DNA from: Nocardia acidivorans NBRC 108247
GTDB taxonomy: Bacteria; Actinomycetota; Actinomycetes; Mycobacteriales; Mycobacteriaceae
Length of the DNA: 39,977 nt
Assembly: GCF_001625085.1 (NCBI RefSeq)
Contig: NZ_BDAW01000091.1
Coordinates: 1 to 39,977 of the forward strand
Direction: 5' to 3'
Positions 1-8,048 of the stretch are shown in pieces (position 1 is the first letter of the stretch; every line of letters begins with the position of its first letter). A program made the position numbers and the translations under genes. The notes below the pieces were generated by a model. It saw only the letters and a list, made by a program, of their open reading frames with translations. It was not told the origin of the DNA and made no database searches.

Positions 1-153
1 CCCGATGGGGGAGCGAAAGCCGGGTACGGCAGACGAGGTAACCAGCACTGCCTGTTCTGCTTTGCAGCCCGGTTGAGCAAACGCAAAACCATTCCGCGAA
101 TCGACCAGACACATGGGTCGGCCACCTCTGTCCAGTAAGCCGACAGGGCAGGA
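1..153. other. non-coding left edge
   Basis: This stretch lies downstream of the minus-strand acyl-CoA ligase stop. I see no convincing reading frame and no strong terminator. The only structure is a weak 5-bp CTGTC/GACAG hairpin around 126-144 without a T-run. Confidence 0.4.
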
Positions 154-1956
154 TTACGAGTAGATGGCCGCGACATCGGCGGCGTATTTGTCCAGGACTA
201 CGGCACGCTTGAGAGACAGTTTCGGAGTTAGTTCGCCGGTCTCTTGACTCCAGTCGGCTGCGAGAATGCGAATCTTCTTGATGGACTCGGCTTTTGAAAC
301 CTTCGCGTTCGAATCTGATACTGCGGCGTCGATTTCGGCGACCAGAGCCGGATGAGTCGTCAGATCTTCGATGGTCGCGTCGTCCGGGATATTGTTGCGA
401 GCCCGCCACCCCGGAAGGGCATCGCGATCGAGGGTGATCAGCACGCCGACGAAGGGTTTGTTGTCGCCGACGATCATGCATTGGCCAATCAGGGGATGGG
501 CGCGGAGGGTGTCTTCCATCGGGGCCGGGGAGACGTTCTTGCCCGCGGCGGTGACGATTACTTCCTTCTTGCGGCCGGTGATGGAAAGGAAGCCGTCGGC
601 GTCGAGGGCGCCCAGGTCGCCGGTGTGGAACCAGCCGTCGGTGATCGCCTCGGCGGTGGCGGCCTCGTTCTTCCAGTAACCGTTGAAGACGAGGTTGCCC
701 TTGAGGAGTACTTCGCCGTCCTCGGCGATGCGGACGGCATTGCCCTCCAGGGGAACGCCGACGGTGCCGACCCGCATGCGGGGCACCGTGTTCACGGTGA
801 TGGCGGCGCTGGTTTCGGTGAGGCCGTAGCCCTCGAAGACCGGCACGCCGATACCGCGGAAGAAATGGCCGAGGCGGGCGCCGAGCGGGCCGCCGCCGGA
901 GACCGCACCGATACACCGGCCACCAAGGGCCGCACGGAGTTTGGCGTAAACCAGCTTGTCGAAGACGGCGTGCTTGGCGCGCAGCAGCAGGCTCGCGCCG
1001 CCGGACTGCTGCGCCTGGCTCCAGGCGATGGCGGTGTCGGCGGCCAGGTCGAAGATCTTGCCCTTGCCGCTGTCGTGCGCCTGCTGCTTCGCGCCGTTGT
1101 AGACCTTCTCGAACACACGCGGGACCGCCAGGATGAAATCCGGCTTGTACGAAGCGAATTGGGTGGTCAGGGTGGTCCAGTCGGAGGTGTGCGCGACGGT
1201 CACCTTGGCGGCGAGCGAGCCGACCGCGATGGCGCGGGCGAAGACGTGCGCCAGCGGCAGGAACATCAGCGTGGTCTTGCCCTCGGCGAGCAGATGCCGC
1301 AGCGCCAGCTTGCCCGACAGCGATTCGGCGAGCAGGTTCTCGTGAGTGAGGACGACGCCTTTGGGTCGTCCGGTGGTGCCGGAGGTGTAGATGAGGGTGG
1401 CGGGGGTGGCCGCACCGACCCGGGCGCGCCGCTCGGCCAGCACTTCATCGGCTACCGCACTGCCGCGCGCGGTCAACGATTCCACCGCGCCCGCGTCCAG
1501 GCGCAGTGTCTCGATCAGATCGGGTGTCTCGATCTCGGCGACGGTCGCCGCATGCCGCTCGTTCTCGACGATCAGCAGTGTGGTCCCGGAGTCCTCGAGA
1601 ATCCAGCGCGCCTGATCGGTGGCGGAGGAGTCGTAAATGGCGACCGTGCACGCGCCCGCGGTCCAGATTGCGTAGTCGATGAGCGTCCACTCGTAGCGGG
1701 TCGAGGACATCAGTGCCACCCGATCGCCCGCCCGTACGCCGGAGGCGATGAGCCCCTTGGCAATCGCGCGCACCTGCGCCGCGAATTCGGCGGCGGTCAC
1801 ATCAGCCCAGCCGCCGTCCACCGGCCGCCGGAAGGCCACGAATTCGGGAGAGGTCCGGTCCAGACCGTCGACGACATCGGTGAGCGAAGCACCCTCGGCA
1901 ATGACGTACGACGCCTTCGCCTCGACCTCACGTCCGGCAACCGCGGTAAATCCCAT
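154..1956 (-). CDS. fadD15: long-chain fatty-acid-CoA ligase, FadD15 type
   Basis: This enzyme activates long-chain fatty acids with ATP through an acyl-adenylate to acyl-CoA. The 600-residue product matches the length of mycobacterial FadD15, and many stretches agree with that protein as I recall it. Visible signatures are the AMP-binding P-loop (YTSGTTGRPKG, about residue 220), an EGYGLTET motif, the GWFHTGDLG motif and a C-terminal GRKKE hinge with the catalytic-lysine region. I chose the ATG at 1956 because GAGAGAGG lies about 11 nt upstream and FadD15-like sequence begins there. A longer frame to 2049 has an unlikely N-terminus. The gene is 174 nt from the OhrR-like gene on the same strand, so it may have its own promoter. 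Family assignment is firm; the exact orthologue is inferred. Confidence 0.9.
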   Translation of the reverse strand: MGFTAVAGREVEAKASYVIAEGASLTDVVDGLDRTSPEFVAFRRPVDGGWADVTAAEFAAQVRAIAKGLIASGVRAGDRVALMSSTRYEWTLIDYAIWTAGACTVAIYDSSATDQARWILEDSGTTLLIVENERHAATVAEIETPDLIETLRLDAGAVESLTARGSAVADEVLAERRARVGAATPATLIYTSGTTGRPKGVVLTHENLLAESLSGKLALRHLLAEGKTTLMFLPLAHVFARAIAVGSLAAKVTVAHTSDWTTLTTQFASYKPDFILAVPRVFEKVYNGAKQQAHDSGKGKIFDLAADTAIAWSQAQQSGGASLLLRAKHAVFDKLVYAKLRAALGGRCIGAVSGGGPLGARLGHFFRGIGVPVFEGYGLTETSAAITVNTVPRMRVGTVGVPLEGNAVRIAEDGEVLLKGNLVFNGYWKNEAATAEAITDGWFHTGDLGALDADGFLSITGRKKEVIVTAAGKNVSPAPMEDTLRAHPLIGQCMIVGDNKPFVGVLITLDRDALPGWRARNNIPDDATIEDLTTHPALVAEIDAAVSDSNAKVSKAESIKKIRILAADWSQETGELTPKLSLKRAVVLDKYAADVAAIYS

Positions 1957-2130
1957 CTGCGCTACGACCTCTCTCCAGACGCTGCCCGGACCCCGATGTC
2001 CGGTCTGCGGGCACACTCTCGCACGACCCGCGAAGCAGGGCCAATTCACAATGCTGGAGCCCTGCGCCGTGGATCACAATGTGCGAGCGAACATCGCGCA
2101 CACCCGCGGAATGTGCCCCGGACCATTCCC

Positions 2131-2643
2131 TCAGCGGGTGCGAGCGGCCGCCACCATGGCATCGAGTCGGGCACCCAGGGCATTGACCCGGTCCCGCAGC
2201 GCCTCGATATCGGCGAGCGGCAGCCCGACCGATTCGAGGACGGCGTGGATCATGCGCTGGGCGGCGGGCTGCAATCGCGCGCTGGCGGCGGTGGCGTGCA
2301 GCACCACCGCCCGCCCGTCGCTCGCACTGCGCGCACTCTCGACCAAACCGCTTGCGGTCAACCGCTGTACCAGCGGAGACAGCGTTCCGTAGTCGAGGTG
2401 GACGTGTTCGCCCAGCTCCTTCATGGCGATTCCCGGTCGCTCCCACAGGGTCAGCAGCACCAGGTACTGCGGATAGGTGAGATTCATTTCTTCCAGGAAG
2501 GGACGGTAGGCAGCGGTCATGGACCGCGACGTGGAGTACAGCGCGAAACACAGCTGAGCGTTCAGCGACAGAAGCGCGTAGTCGATCTCCTCGTCCGCTC
2601 CGGCCCGGTGCCCATCGGGTGCGGAAGGCGGATTTTCTGACAT
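2131..2643 (-). CDS. OhrR-type MarR-family redox regulator
   Basis: This is a 170-residue winged-helix MarR protein. The N-terminal block around Cys32 (QLCFALY followed by a TYPQYL motif) reproduces the OhrR subfamily signature, in which this cysteine senses organic hydroperoxides and conserved tyrosines bind it. The recognition-helix region LDYGTLSPLVQRL is also OhrR-like. The gene overlaps the upstream aminotransferase stop as TAATG, so it is the last gene of the five-gene operon. No ohr peroxidase gene, the usual partner, is in the window. It may therefore regulate the operon itself in response to an oxidant or a quinone-like product; that role is an inference. Confidence 0.88.
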   Translation of the reverse strand: MSENPPSAPDGHRAGADEEIDYALLSLNAQLCFALYSTSRSMTAAYRPFLEEMNLTYPQYLVLLTLWERPGIAMKELGEHVHLDYGTLSPLVQRLTASGLVESARSASDGRAVVLHATAASARLQPAAQRMIHAVLESVGLPLADIEALRDRVNALGARLDAMVAAARTR

Positions 2644-3647
2644 TACTGCACTGTACTGCGCACGGTGGTGAGAACGGCGGCCGTGGCGTCCCCATCACCG
2701 ACGGTGATGCGGATACCCGTCGGATAGCGTTTGACGTGGATCTCCGCGCCCGCCAGCACCGCCGCCACCCGATCGATATCCGGTTCGGGCAGCGTCAGAT
2801 ACGAGAAGTTGGCGTAGCTTTCCGGTACCGAGAGACCGAGTTCGCGCAGTCCGGCGGTGAGGCGCTGCCGGTGCCCGGCGATCATCTCCACCCGCGCCTC
2901 GATCTCGGCCTCGGCGGCATAGCAGGCGCGCACCGCGACCTCGGCGAGCGCGTTCATGCCGAAGGGCAACTGCCACCGCGCGATTCGATTGATCAGCTCC
3001 GGTGCGCCGACCGCGTACCCGACCCGCAGCGCCGCCAGCCCGTACGCCTTCGAGAAGGTGCGCAGCACAAGCAGATTCGCATGGGACTCGACCAATGCCA
3101 GTGCCTCGATGCGGTCTTCGTCCGCGACGAAGTCCACGTACGCCTCGTCGAGTACCACCGTGACGGTGGCGGGCACCCGGTGCAGGAACTTCTCGAATTC
3201 CCTGGGCGTGATCAGTGTTCCGGTCGGATTGTGCGGGCTGCAGAGCACCACGAGCCGGGTGCCCGGATCGATCGCATCGGCCAGTGCGTCCAGATCCTGG
3301 CGTCCGTCGGGGGTGAGCGGTACCGTCACCGGCCGCCCGCCGGCCATGGTGGTCAGAATCGGATACCCATCGAAGGTCGGCGTCGCCATGACGACACCCG
3401 CTCCGCCGGAACCGAACTCCTGCACGATATGCATGATCACGCCGGTGGCCCCGGCCCCGACCACAATGCGGTCGGCGCCGACCCCGAGCCGTTCGGCGAT
3501 CAATCGGGGCAGCCGCCGCGGCAGGAATTCCGGATACCGATTCGCCGAGGAGAGCGCCCGCGACAGCGCTTCCCGCACCGAAGGCGGTGGCCCGTAAGGG
3601 TTTTCATTGAGCTGTAACTGATGCCCGAGCCGGGCCGGAGGTGACAT
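2643..3647 (-). CDS. PLP-dependent aminotransferase, HisC/Pat type
   Basis: This 334-residue class I/II aminotransferase resembles histidinol-phosphate and aromatic aminotransferases. It shows the N-terminal LNENPYGP motif, the SPHNPTG motif that contacts PLP, DEAYVDF, and the Schiff-base lysine in TFSKAYGLAALRVGY. It is slightly short for HisC (usually about 350-380). The ATG at 3647 lies 9 nt after the KAS III stop, with GAGGCGAG as ribosome binding site. Its position between a KAS III-like gene and an OhrR-like regulator, away from any his gene, suggests a role in a dedicated pathway rather than histidine synthesis. Its substrate could be a keto-acid or ketone made by the upstream enzymes. 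Confidence 0.88.
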   Translation of the reverse strand: MSPPARLGHQLQLNENPYGPPPSVREALSRALSSANRYPEFLPRRLPRLIAERLGVGADRIVVGAGATGVIMHIVQEFGSGGAGVVMATPTFDGYPILTTMAGGRPVTVPLTPDGRQDLDALADAIDPGTRLVVLCSPHNPTGTLITPREFEKFLHRVPATVTVVLDEAYVDFVADEDRIEALALVESHANLLVLRTFSKAYGLAALRVGYAVGAPELINRIARWQLPFGMNALAEVAVRACYAAEAEIEARVEMIAGHRQRLTAGLRELGLSVPESYANFSYLTLPEPDIDRVAAVLAGAEIHVKRYPTGIRITVGDGDATAAVLTTVRSTVQ

Positions 3648-3656
3648 CGTCTCGCC

Positions 3657-4667
3657 TCAGCGCCCGCCCCAGCGCACCGCGGCGGCAGCCGCGAAATCGC
3701 CCGCGTGCGCGAATCCGGCGAGCATCACCAGCGATCCGGCCGAGACCCGGCCCTCGTCGATGGCGCGGTCCAGCGTGACGGGAATGCCCGCGCCGAAGAG
3801 GTTTCCGCATTCGTCGAAGGTGTCGGGATGTTTTTCCCGCGGCAGTTGCAGGGCATCGCGCCAGTTGCGCAGGAAAGCGCGGTTGGGCTGATTGGTGACC
3901 AGCAGATCCAGTTCGGTGGAGGCGATCCCGAGCCGCTTGCATACCGTGGACGCCACCTCCGGCACGATCCGATTACCGCGCCCGAGCACCTTGGCGATCT
4001 TGGATTCGGTGAAGCCGACATGCATCTGGCCCGGCCCGGCCTCCCAGTACTTGCGGGGCGGATCGGCGAGCACGGTCATCTGCCCCGCGAATTCGGGCAG
4101 ATGCCGGGTCTCGATATCGAGAATCGGGGAGACGTCGGATTTCACCAGCAGTCCCGCGCCCGCACCGTCACCGGGTATGGCGGCCTGAGGTTTTCCCCGC
4201 ACCTGCTCCTGGGTGAACACCTGGCCGGCGGCGTTCTGAATATTCACGATGAGCGCGGCTTTGGCATCGGTGCTGATCAGAATCTGCCGGGCCAGCTTCA
4301 TGGCGTGCACGAACGCCGCGCAGCCGCCATTGTGCAGATCGATGAGCCACTCCGGATTGATCCCCAGGCGCGCGGCGACCTCACCGCCATTGCCGACGAT
4401 GGCGGTCTCCGGCAGCTGGGTGTGCACGATCAGAACATCGATATCGCGCAACACATCCCGGCCGTGCCGGTCCAGCAGCGGAGCCACCGCGCGCTCGGCC
4501 ATATCCGCGGCCGACTCCCCCGGCGCGATGTGATGGCGGAACTTGGGCGATTTGAACATGATGTTCGAGGTGATGTCCTCCGCATCCGCGTACTGCGCGA
4601 AATAGTCTGCGGGAACCACGGTTTCGGGTAGATATCCGGCGACGTCGAGCAGGCTGACGGTGGTCAT
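3657..4667 (-). CDS. KAS III-like (thiolase-fold) condensing enzyme, atypical active site
   Basis: This 336-residue protein belongs to the 3-oxoacyl-ACP synthase III family, which condenses a primed acyl group with a malonyl thioester or transfers acyl groups. The nucleophilic cysteine is Cys116 in HNGGCAAF. The usual His of the HQxN motif is Asn259 (TNQPN), while the last catalytic Asn is present as Asn289 in ECGNLFG. The expected Cys-His-Asn triad therefore reads Cys-Asn-Asn. The ATG at 4667 starts two bases after the stop of the SRPBCC gene (TGA-AC-ATG), so translation is coupled. A longer start at 4724 would add an unlikely N-terminus. The altered triad makes decarboxylative condensation uncertain; acyl transfer is an alternative. 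Confidence 0.85.
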   Translation of the reverse strand: MTTVSLLDVAGYLPETVVPADYFAQYADAEDITSNIMFKSPKFRHHIAPGESAADMAERAVAPLLDRHGRDVLRDIDVLIVHTQLPETAIVGNGGEVAARLGINPEWLIDLHNGGCAAFVHAMKLARQILISTDAKAALIVNIQNAAGQVFTQEQVRGKPQAAIPGDGAGAGLLVKSDVSPILDIETRHLPEFAGQMTVLADPPRKYWEAGPGQMHVGFTESKIAKVLGRGNRIVPEVASTVCKRLGIASTELDLLVTNQPNRAFLRNWRDALQLPREKHPDTFDECGNLFGAGIPVTLDRAIDEGRVSAGSLVMLAGFAHAGDFAAAAAVRWGGR

Positions 4668-4669
4668 GT

Positions 4670-5329
4670 TCAGTCCATCCATTCCGGCTTGATCGGCAGG
4701 CCGCTGGCATGCCGGTGTTCGCAAATGGCTTTGAGATTGCGCAGTTCGAGCAGGTGTCCGGCGGCGAAGAGATGCCAGAAGTCACCGACCCACACCGGAC
4801 GGCCCTCGGGGGCGGTTTCGGGATAGGCGTTCTCGTCGTAGAAGGGGTGGTGACAATTCGTCCACAGCACCACCGAACCCGGCTTGTTCAGGACTTTCTG
4901 CGCGTCCACGACCCGCATGAGGTAGATCATCCACAGGTGTTCGCTCTGATCCCAGGCGCAGTGATAGTCGACGGTGCGGGTCTCGCGGCTGGATTCGGTG
5001 CGGGTGTAGATGCGGGTGTTCGAGCCGATGCGGTCATCGGAGACCCACAGGTCCGGGGTGTCGGTGCGCTCGAAACCCCGCATGCTGTAGGTCCATTCGC
5101 ACAGACTGCGGGTATCGGAGAGGTAGTCGAACACCTCGTCAGGCGGTGCGTCGATGTACTCGTTGACGGTGCAGTAGTCACCGAAGATCTCATCGTGCGG
5201 GTACACCGCGCGGGTCATGTCCAGGACCATGGGCATGCCCTCCTTGAGGGTCATGGTCTCGATGCGATACACGCCCGGGATGTCGAGATGCGGTACCTCG
5301 ACCGGTTCGGCTTTGACGGTGTCGGTCAT
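4670..5329 (-). CDS. SRPBCC/START-like fold protein (polyketide cyclase-like)
   Basis: This 219-residue protein fits the SRPBCC (Bet v1/START-like) superfamily. A phrase typical of polyketide cyclase/dehydrase members, VNEYIDAPPDEVFDYLSD, lies near residue 55 and is followed by alternating beta strands and a C-terminal helix. There is no signal peptide or membrane segment. The start overlaps the ThDP-enzyme stop as ATGA, and two bases separate its stop from the KAS III start, so it is an integral operon member. Such proteins bind hydrophobic intermediates and sometimes cyclise or aromatise them. Residues beyond the core, including the histidine-rich NCHHPFYDE stretch, are unusual. The substrate is unknown. 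Confidence 0.75.
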   Translation of the reverse strand: MTDTVKAEPVEVPHLDIPGVYRIETMTLKEGMPMVLDMTRAVYPHDEIFGDYCTVNEYIDAPPDEVFDYLSDTRSLCEWTYSMRGFERTDTPDLWVSDDRIGSNTRIYTRTESSRETRTVDYHCAWDQSEHLWMIYLMRVVDAQKVLNKPGSVVLWTNCHHPFYDENAYPETAPEGRPVWVGDFWHLFAAGHLLELRNLKAICEHRHASGLPIKPEWMD

Positions 5330-7020
5330 GCGACGGGCTCCTTCAGGAAGGGTGCGAAAGGCGGGAGTTCATCTGGATCGCAGAGGATTTCGATGAAGAC
5401 CGGACCCGCGTCATCGCGGGTCTTGTCCAGCGCGTTCTCGAATTCTTCGAGGGTGGTCGCGGCGTGGGCGGGCAGCTGCGGGAACATGGCCGCCACGCCC
5501 GCGCCGATCTGCGCGGGACGGAACCGGTTGTAGCTGTAATCGCCGGTGTAATAGAGCTGTTCGCGGGTAACGCACATGGCGTGTGCGTTGTTGTTGAAGA
5601 TGACGAAGGTGACCGGGGCCTGATATTCGACAGCGGTGTGCACCTCGTGGCCGTGCATGAAATACGCACCGTCCCCGGCGATCACGAAGGTGCGCCGGGA
5701 GCGGCCGAGGGCGCTGCCGATCCCCGCGCCGAAGGAGTAGCCCATCCCGCCCATACCGAGGGCGATGAGGAAGCGGCCGCCATCGGGGACGGTGAGATGG
5801 TGCACTACGGCGGCACCGGTATTGCCCGCATCGACCACGACATCGGTGCCCGGCTCCAGGCGAGCCGAAATAGCCTGCACCGCCTCGCGATAGCGGATGC
5901 CGGGTCCGGACGCCGGAGGCGGTCGCAGTTCCGACAGTGGCTGTTCGCTCGTACGCGCCGTACCGAAACCCGGTCGCGGCGCGCGGGCCGACAATTCCAG
6001 CAGGCGTCGACGCAGCGAGCCGGGCACACGCACCCGGACAGGTACGAAGGGCTCGTCCATCCCCAGGTGCAGGATCCGGGGGCAGGCGGCCAGCGCGGCA
6101 TCGAGCCCGGCCCGCGCGGTCATGGTCAGCGGTGTTCCGGCCAGGACGCAGACCGCCGCCGCCGCGATCAGGCCGGGTGCGTGCGGATGTCCCATGATGC
6201 CGGTGACTCCGGCGAAGCGCGGATGCCCGTTGGGAAACACGTCTTTCGCATCGGGGGTGACCAGTACCGTCGCATCCAGCGCCACGGCCAGGGCCGCGAG
6301 TTCGGCGCGGGCGTCGGCACGGGCGATCTCGGGTCCGGCGATGATCACCGCGGGCCCCTGCCCCGCGGCCGCGGCGAGCAGTTCGGCGGCCTCGGCGAGC
6401 TGGCCCGCCGCGCGCACATCGACCTGCCACGGCGTAGGCACGGGATCGCTCTCGCGGTGCACCGGCCAGGATCCGCCCGGCGCGATGGCCGACTGAATAT
6501 CCTTGGGCAGCAACAGCACCGCCGGTCCACCGCCCAACGCCGCCTCGATGGCCTGCTCCAGCTCGGCGTGAATATCCTGCGGGCGAGTCACTTTCGCGCA
6601 GTAGCGGCTGACCGCGCCGAAGATCCGCTGGGCGTCCAGGCGGCCCGGGCCACCGCCGGTATCCTGGAACGCGCCGTGCCCCTCCAGCCCGGTCGGCGGC
6701 TGGCCGACCAGCGCCAGCACCGGGATACGGGCATCGAACGATTCCGTCAGTGCCGCAAGCAAATTCATGGCCCCACCACCCGAGGTCGCCGCCACCACGC
6801 CGAGCCGATTGGTGGCGCGGGCATAGCCGTCGGCCATGGTGGCGGCCCCGAATTCGTGTTTGGCGACAATGCCGGTGAGCAGATCCGGGCGGCGCTGCAC
6901 CGCGTCGTAAAGGTCTTCGATATTCGCCCCGCCCACCCCGAAGAGATGATCGGCGTAGGTCCCGAGTCGCGTGACGATGACGTCCGCGACGGCGTGTCCG
7001 GCTGCTCCGCGTTCTCGCAC
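5326..7020 (-). CDS. ThDP-dependent enzyme, acetolactate synthase-like
   Basis: This is a 564-residue three-domain ThDP enzyme. With the GTG at 7020 as start, the cofactor-activating glutamate is Glu56 (KHEFGAA), the usual place for this family. The C-terminal domain carries the diphosphate/Mg motif GDGAYFMHGHE, ending at an NNN about 25 residues on. Members decarboxylate 2-keto acids and often ligate the activated aldehyde to an acceptor. An upstream ATG at 7056 lies inside a palindrome and adds an improbable peptide, so I prefer 7020, although its GGGGGA is close. A leaderless start at 7056 cannot be excluded. It is the first gene of the five-gene unit, and no small ALS regulatory subunit is nearby, which argues against branched-chain amino acid synthesis. 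Confidence 0.85.
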   Translation of the reverse strand: MRERGAAGHAVADVIVTRLGTYADHLFGVGGANIEDLYDAVQRRPDLLTGIVAKHEFGAATMADGYARATNRLGVVAATSGGGAMNLLAALTESFDARIPVLALVGQPPTGLEGHGAFQDTGGGPGRLDAQRIFGAVSRYCAKVTRPQDIHAELEQAIEAALGGGPAVLLLPKDIQSAIAPGGSWPVHRESDPVPTPWQVDVRAAGQLAEAAELLAAAAGQGPAVIIAGPEIARADARAELAALAVALDATVLVTPDAKDVFPNGHPRFAGVTGIMGHPHAPGLIAAAAVCVLAGTPLTMTARAGLDAALAACPRILHLGMDEPFVPVRVRVPGSLRRRLLELSARAPRPGFGTARTSEQPLSELRPPPASGPGIRYREAVQAISARLEPGTDVVVDAGNTGAAVVHHLTVPDGGRFLIALGMGGMGYSFGAGIGSALGRSRRTFVIAGDGAYFMHGHEVHTAVEYQAPVTFVIFNNNAHAMCVTREQLYYTGDYSYNRFRPAQIGAGVAAMFPQLPAHAATTLEEFENALDKTRDDAGPVFIEILCDPDELPPFAPFLKEPVA

Positions 7021-7049
7021 GATCCCCCGTTTCGAAATACATTGCCCGC

Positions 7050-7071
7050 GATACATCGTCCACAATGTATC
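7050..7071. promoter_or_regulatory. inverted repeat, probable operator of ThDP operon
   Basis: GATACAT (7050-7056) and ATGTATC (7065-7071) form a perfect 7-bp inverted repeat with an 8-bp spacer. A third half-site, ATACAT, starts at 7037. The three half-sites begin at 7037, 7051 and 7065, an exact 14-bp period. The distal half overlaps the predicted -10 element. This suggests a TetR-like or MarR-like repressor site. Confidence 0.5.
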
Positions 7072-7093
7072 CAGGGCGACCCGTCCCAGACAA
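7065..7093 (-). promoter_or_regulatory. predicted promoter of ThDP operon
   Basis: Read on the minus strand, TTGTCT (7093-7088) and ATACAT (7070-7065) are separated by 17 bp, giving plausible -35 and -10 elements. Transcription would start near 7056-7058. The -35 overlaps the CGTCCCAGACA site and the -10 overlaps the ATACAT palindrome. Confidence 0.45.
7082..7092. promoter_or_regulatory. shared operator motif, site A (CGTCCCAGACA)
   Basis: This near-palindromic 11-mer matches TGTCCCAGACA at 17160 and TGTCCCGGACA at 20006 with one or two differences. All three lie in promoter regions of minus-strand genes, which suggests a common regulator. Confidence 0.45.
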
Positions 7094-7150
7094 TGTGGCA
7101 CAAGTCACAGGAGTGGCCGAAAAGTGCTGCTACTCAGCGATTTTGGCCGC

Positions 7151-7179
7151 GAAAAAGGTCCGCCGGGCGAACCCGGCGG
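7151..7179 (-). terminator. intrinsic terminator after AsnC pseudogene
   Basis: CCGCCGGG (7160-7167) and CCCGGCGG (7172-7179) form a perfect 8-bp stem with a 4-base loop. On the minus strand the stem is followed by ACCTTTTTC. It lies about 100 nt downstream of the AsnC reading-frame end at 7279. Confidence 0.7.
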
Positions 7180-7278
7180 CACTCCGACTCGATGCGGCGA
7201 TCCGGCATGCGGCATCTGTCCCGCAAACCCGGATCGCTATCAACTCATCAGGTTCAACGAAGCGGGGGCCGGATGGGT

Positions 7279-8007
7279 TCAATCGTTCCCGAATGGGGAT
7301 TCGCGCGGCCAGCACGCTAGGCGATCCGGCGTGCCCCGGACGCCGAAGGGGATATGTCCCACCGGCGCTGCGTTCGGGACCAGCAGTCTGCCCATACGTT
7401 TGAGGGCACGCAGGGTTAGCCGGCGCTCGGTAATGTGCAGCTTCGGAAAAACTTGCAGCAGACGGTTTTCCAGGAGGACGCATTCGTGCTGCGAGCGAAG
7501 CCAGGCGATGACCAGCACATTACTGGCACCGGTAGCGGCGGCGCGGAGCCGGATCTCGGGCCAGTGCGCCGAGTTCACGCACCGCCAGATCATCCAGTGC
7601 GGCAGCGTCTTCGGCGGCCACCGACAGATCCAGCTGATAGTCCCCGCCGATGCGCTGCACCGAGAAGACGCACGCCATGGCACAGACCTGTGCGGAGATC
7701 GCCGCCACCGCATCGCCCCGGCAGTGCAGCCGCGGATAGCCGATGACCGCGAGTCCGGGCGGATACGCGGTGATCCAGGCCAGTCCGGTATCGGTGAGCC
7801 GCTGCCACCGTCGTGCCGCCGTCGTGGCGTCCACGCCGAGCGAGGCCCCGATCCTGGTCCGGGACGCGCGCGGATCGATCTGCAGCGCGTTCACCAGGTC
7901 CAGATCATGCTCACCGAATCCGCCGCAGCGGCGGCGGAATCCGGCATGAGTCCATTCGAAATGGCGATATCCAGCGATTTCGCCATATTCTCGGCCATGG
8001 GGGTCAT
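7279..8007 (-). pseudogene. Lrp/AsnC-family regulator, frame-disrupted
   Basis: One frame (about 7520-7910) encodes a typical AsnC helix-turn-helix (DLDLVNALQIDPRAS, then IGASLGV) and part of a ligand domain, ending in an abrupt stop. A second frame (7279 to about 7560) continues the family-like sequence (EIRLRAAATGASNVLVIAW and on). Removing one C from the CCC complementary to 7558-7560 joins them as ELGALAEIRL. A second break near 7910-7915 is likely, because the best N-terminal frame (ATG at 8007) joins the helix-turn-helix only if one G is added. The gene is divergent from the MFS transporter, the usual place for a regulator of it. Sequencing error in the homopolymer is an alternative to true decay. 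The start is unresolved. Confidence 0.7.
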
Positions 8008-8048
8008 GGTGGCACTTCGCCACGCCTCCACGTTGTGAAGGGGCAGGA

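Noticed and set aside
2092..2114. TGTGCG...CGCACA inverted repeat upstream of the FadD15-like gene
   Set aside because: The arms are only 6 bp in GC-rich DNA, with inner mismatches and no clear promoter.
352..2640. A 762-codon plus-strand open frame
   Set aside because: It is antisense to the FadD15-like and OhrR-like genes, has Gly/Asp/His/Arg-rich composition without any domain, and arises from high GC content.
5326..7020. ThDP enzyme as housekeeping acetolactate synthase (IlvB)
   Set aside because: No regulatory subunit or ilv/leu gene is adjacent, and it is coupled to SRPBCC and KAS III-like genes.
5464..7320. A 618-codon plus-strand open frame
   Set aside because: It lies antisense to the ThDP enzyme, whose motifs are unmistakable, and shows no protein-like motif.
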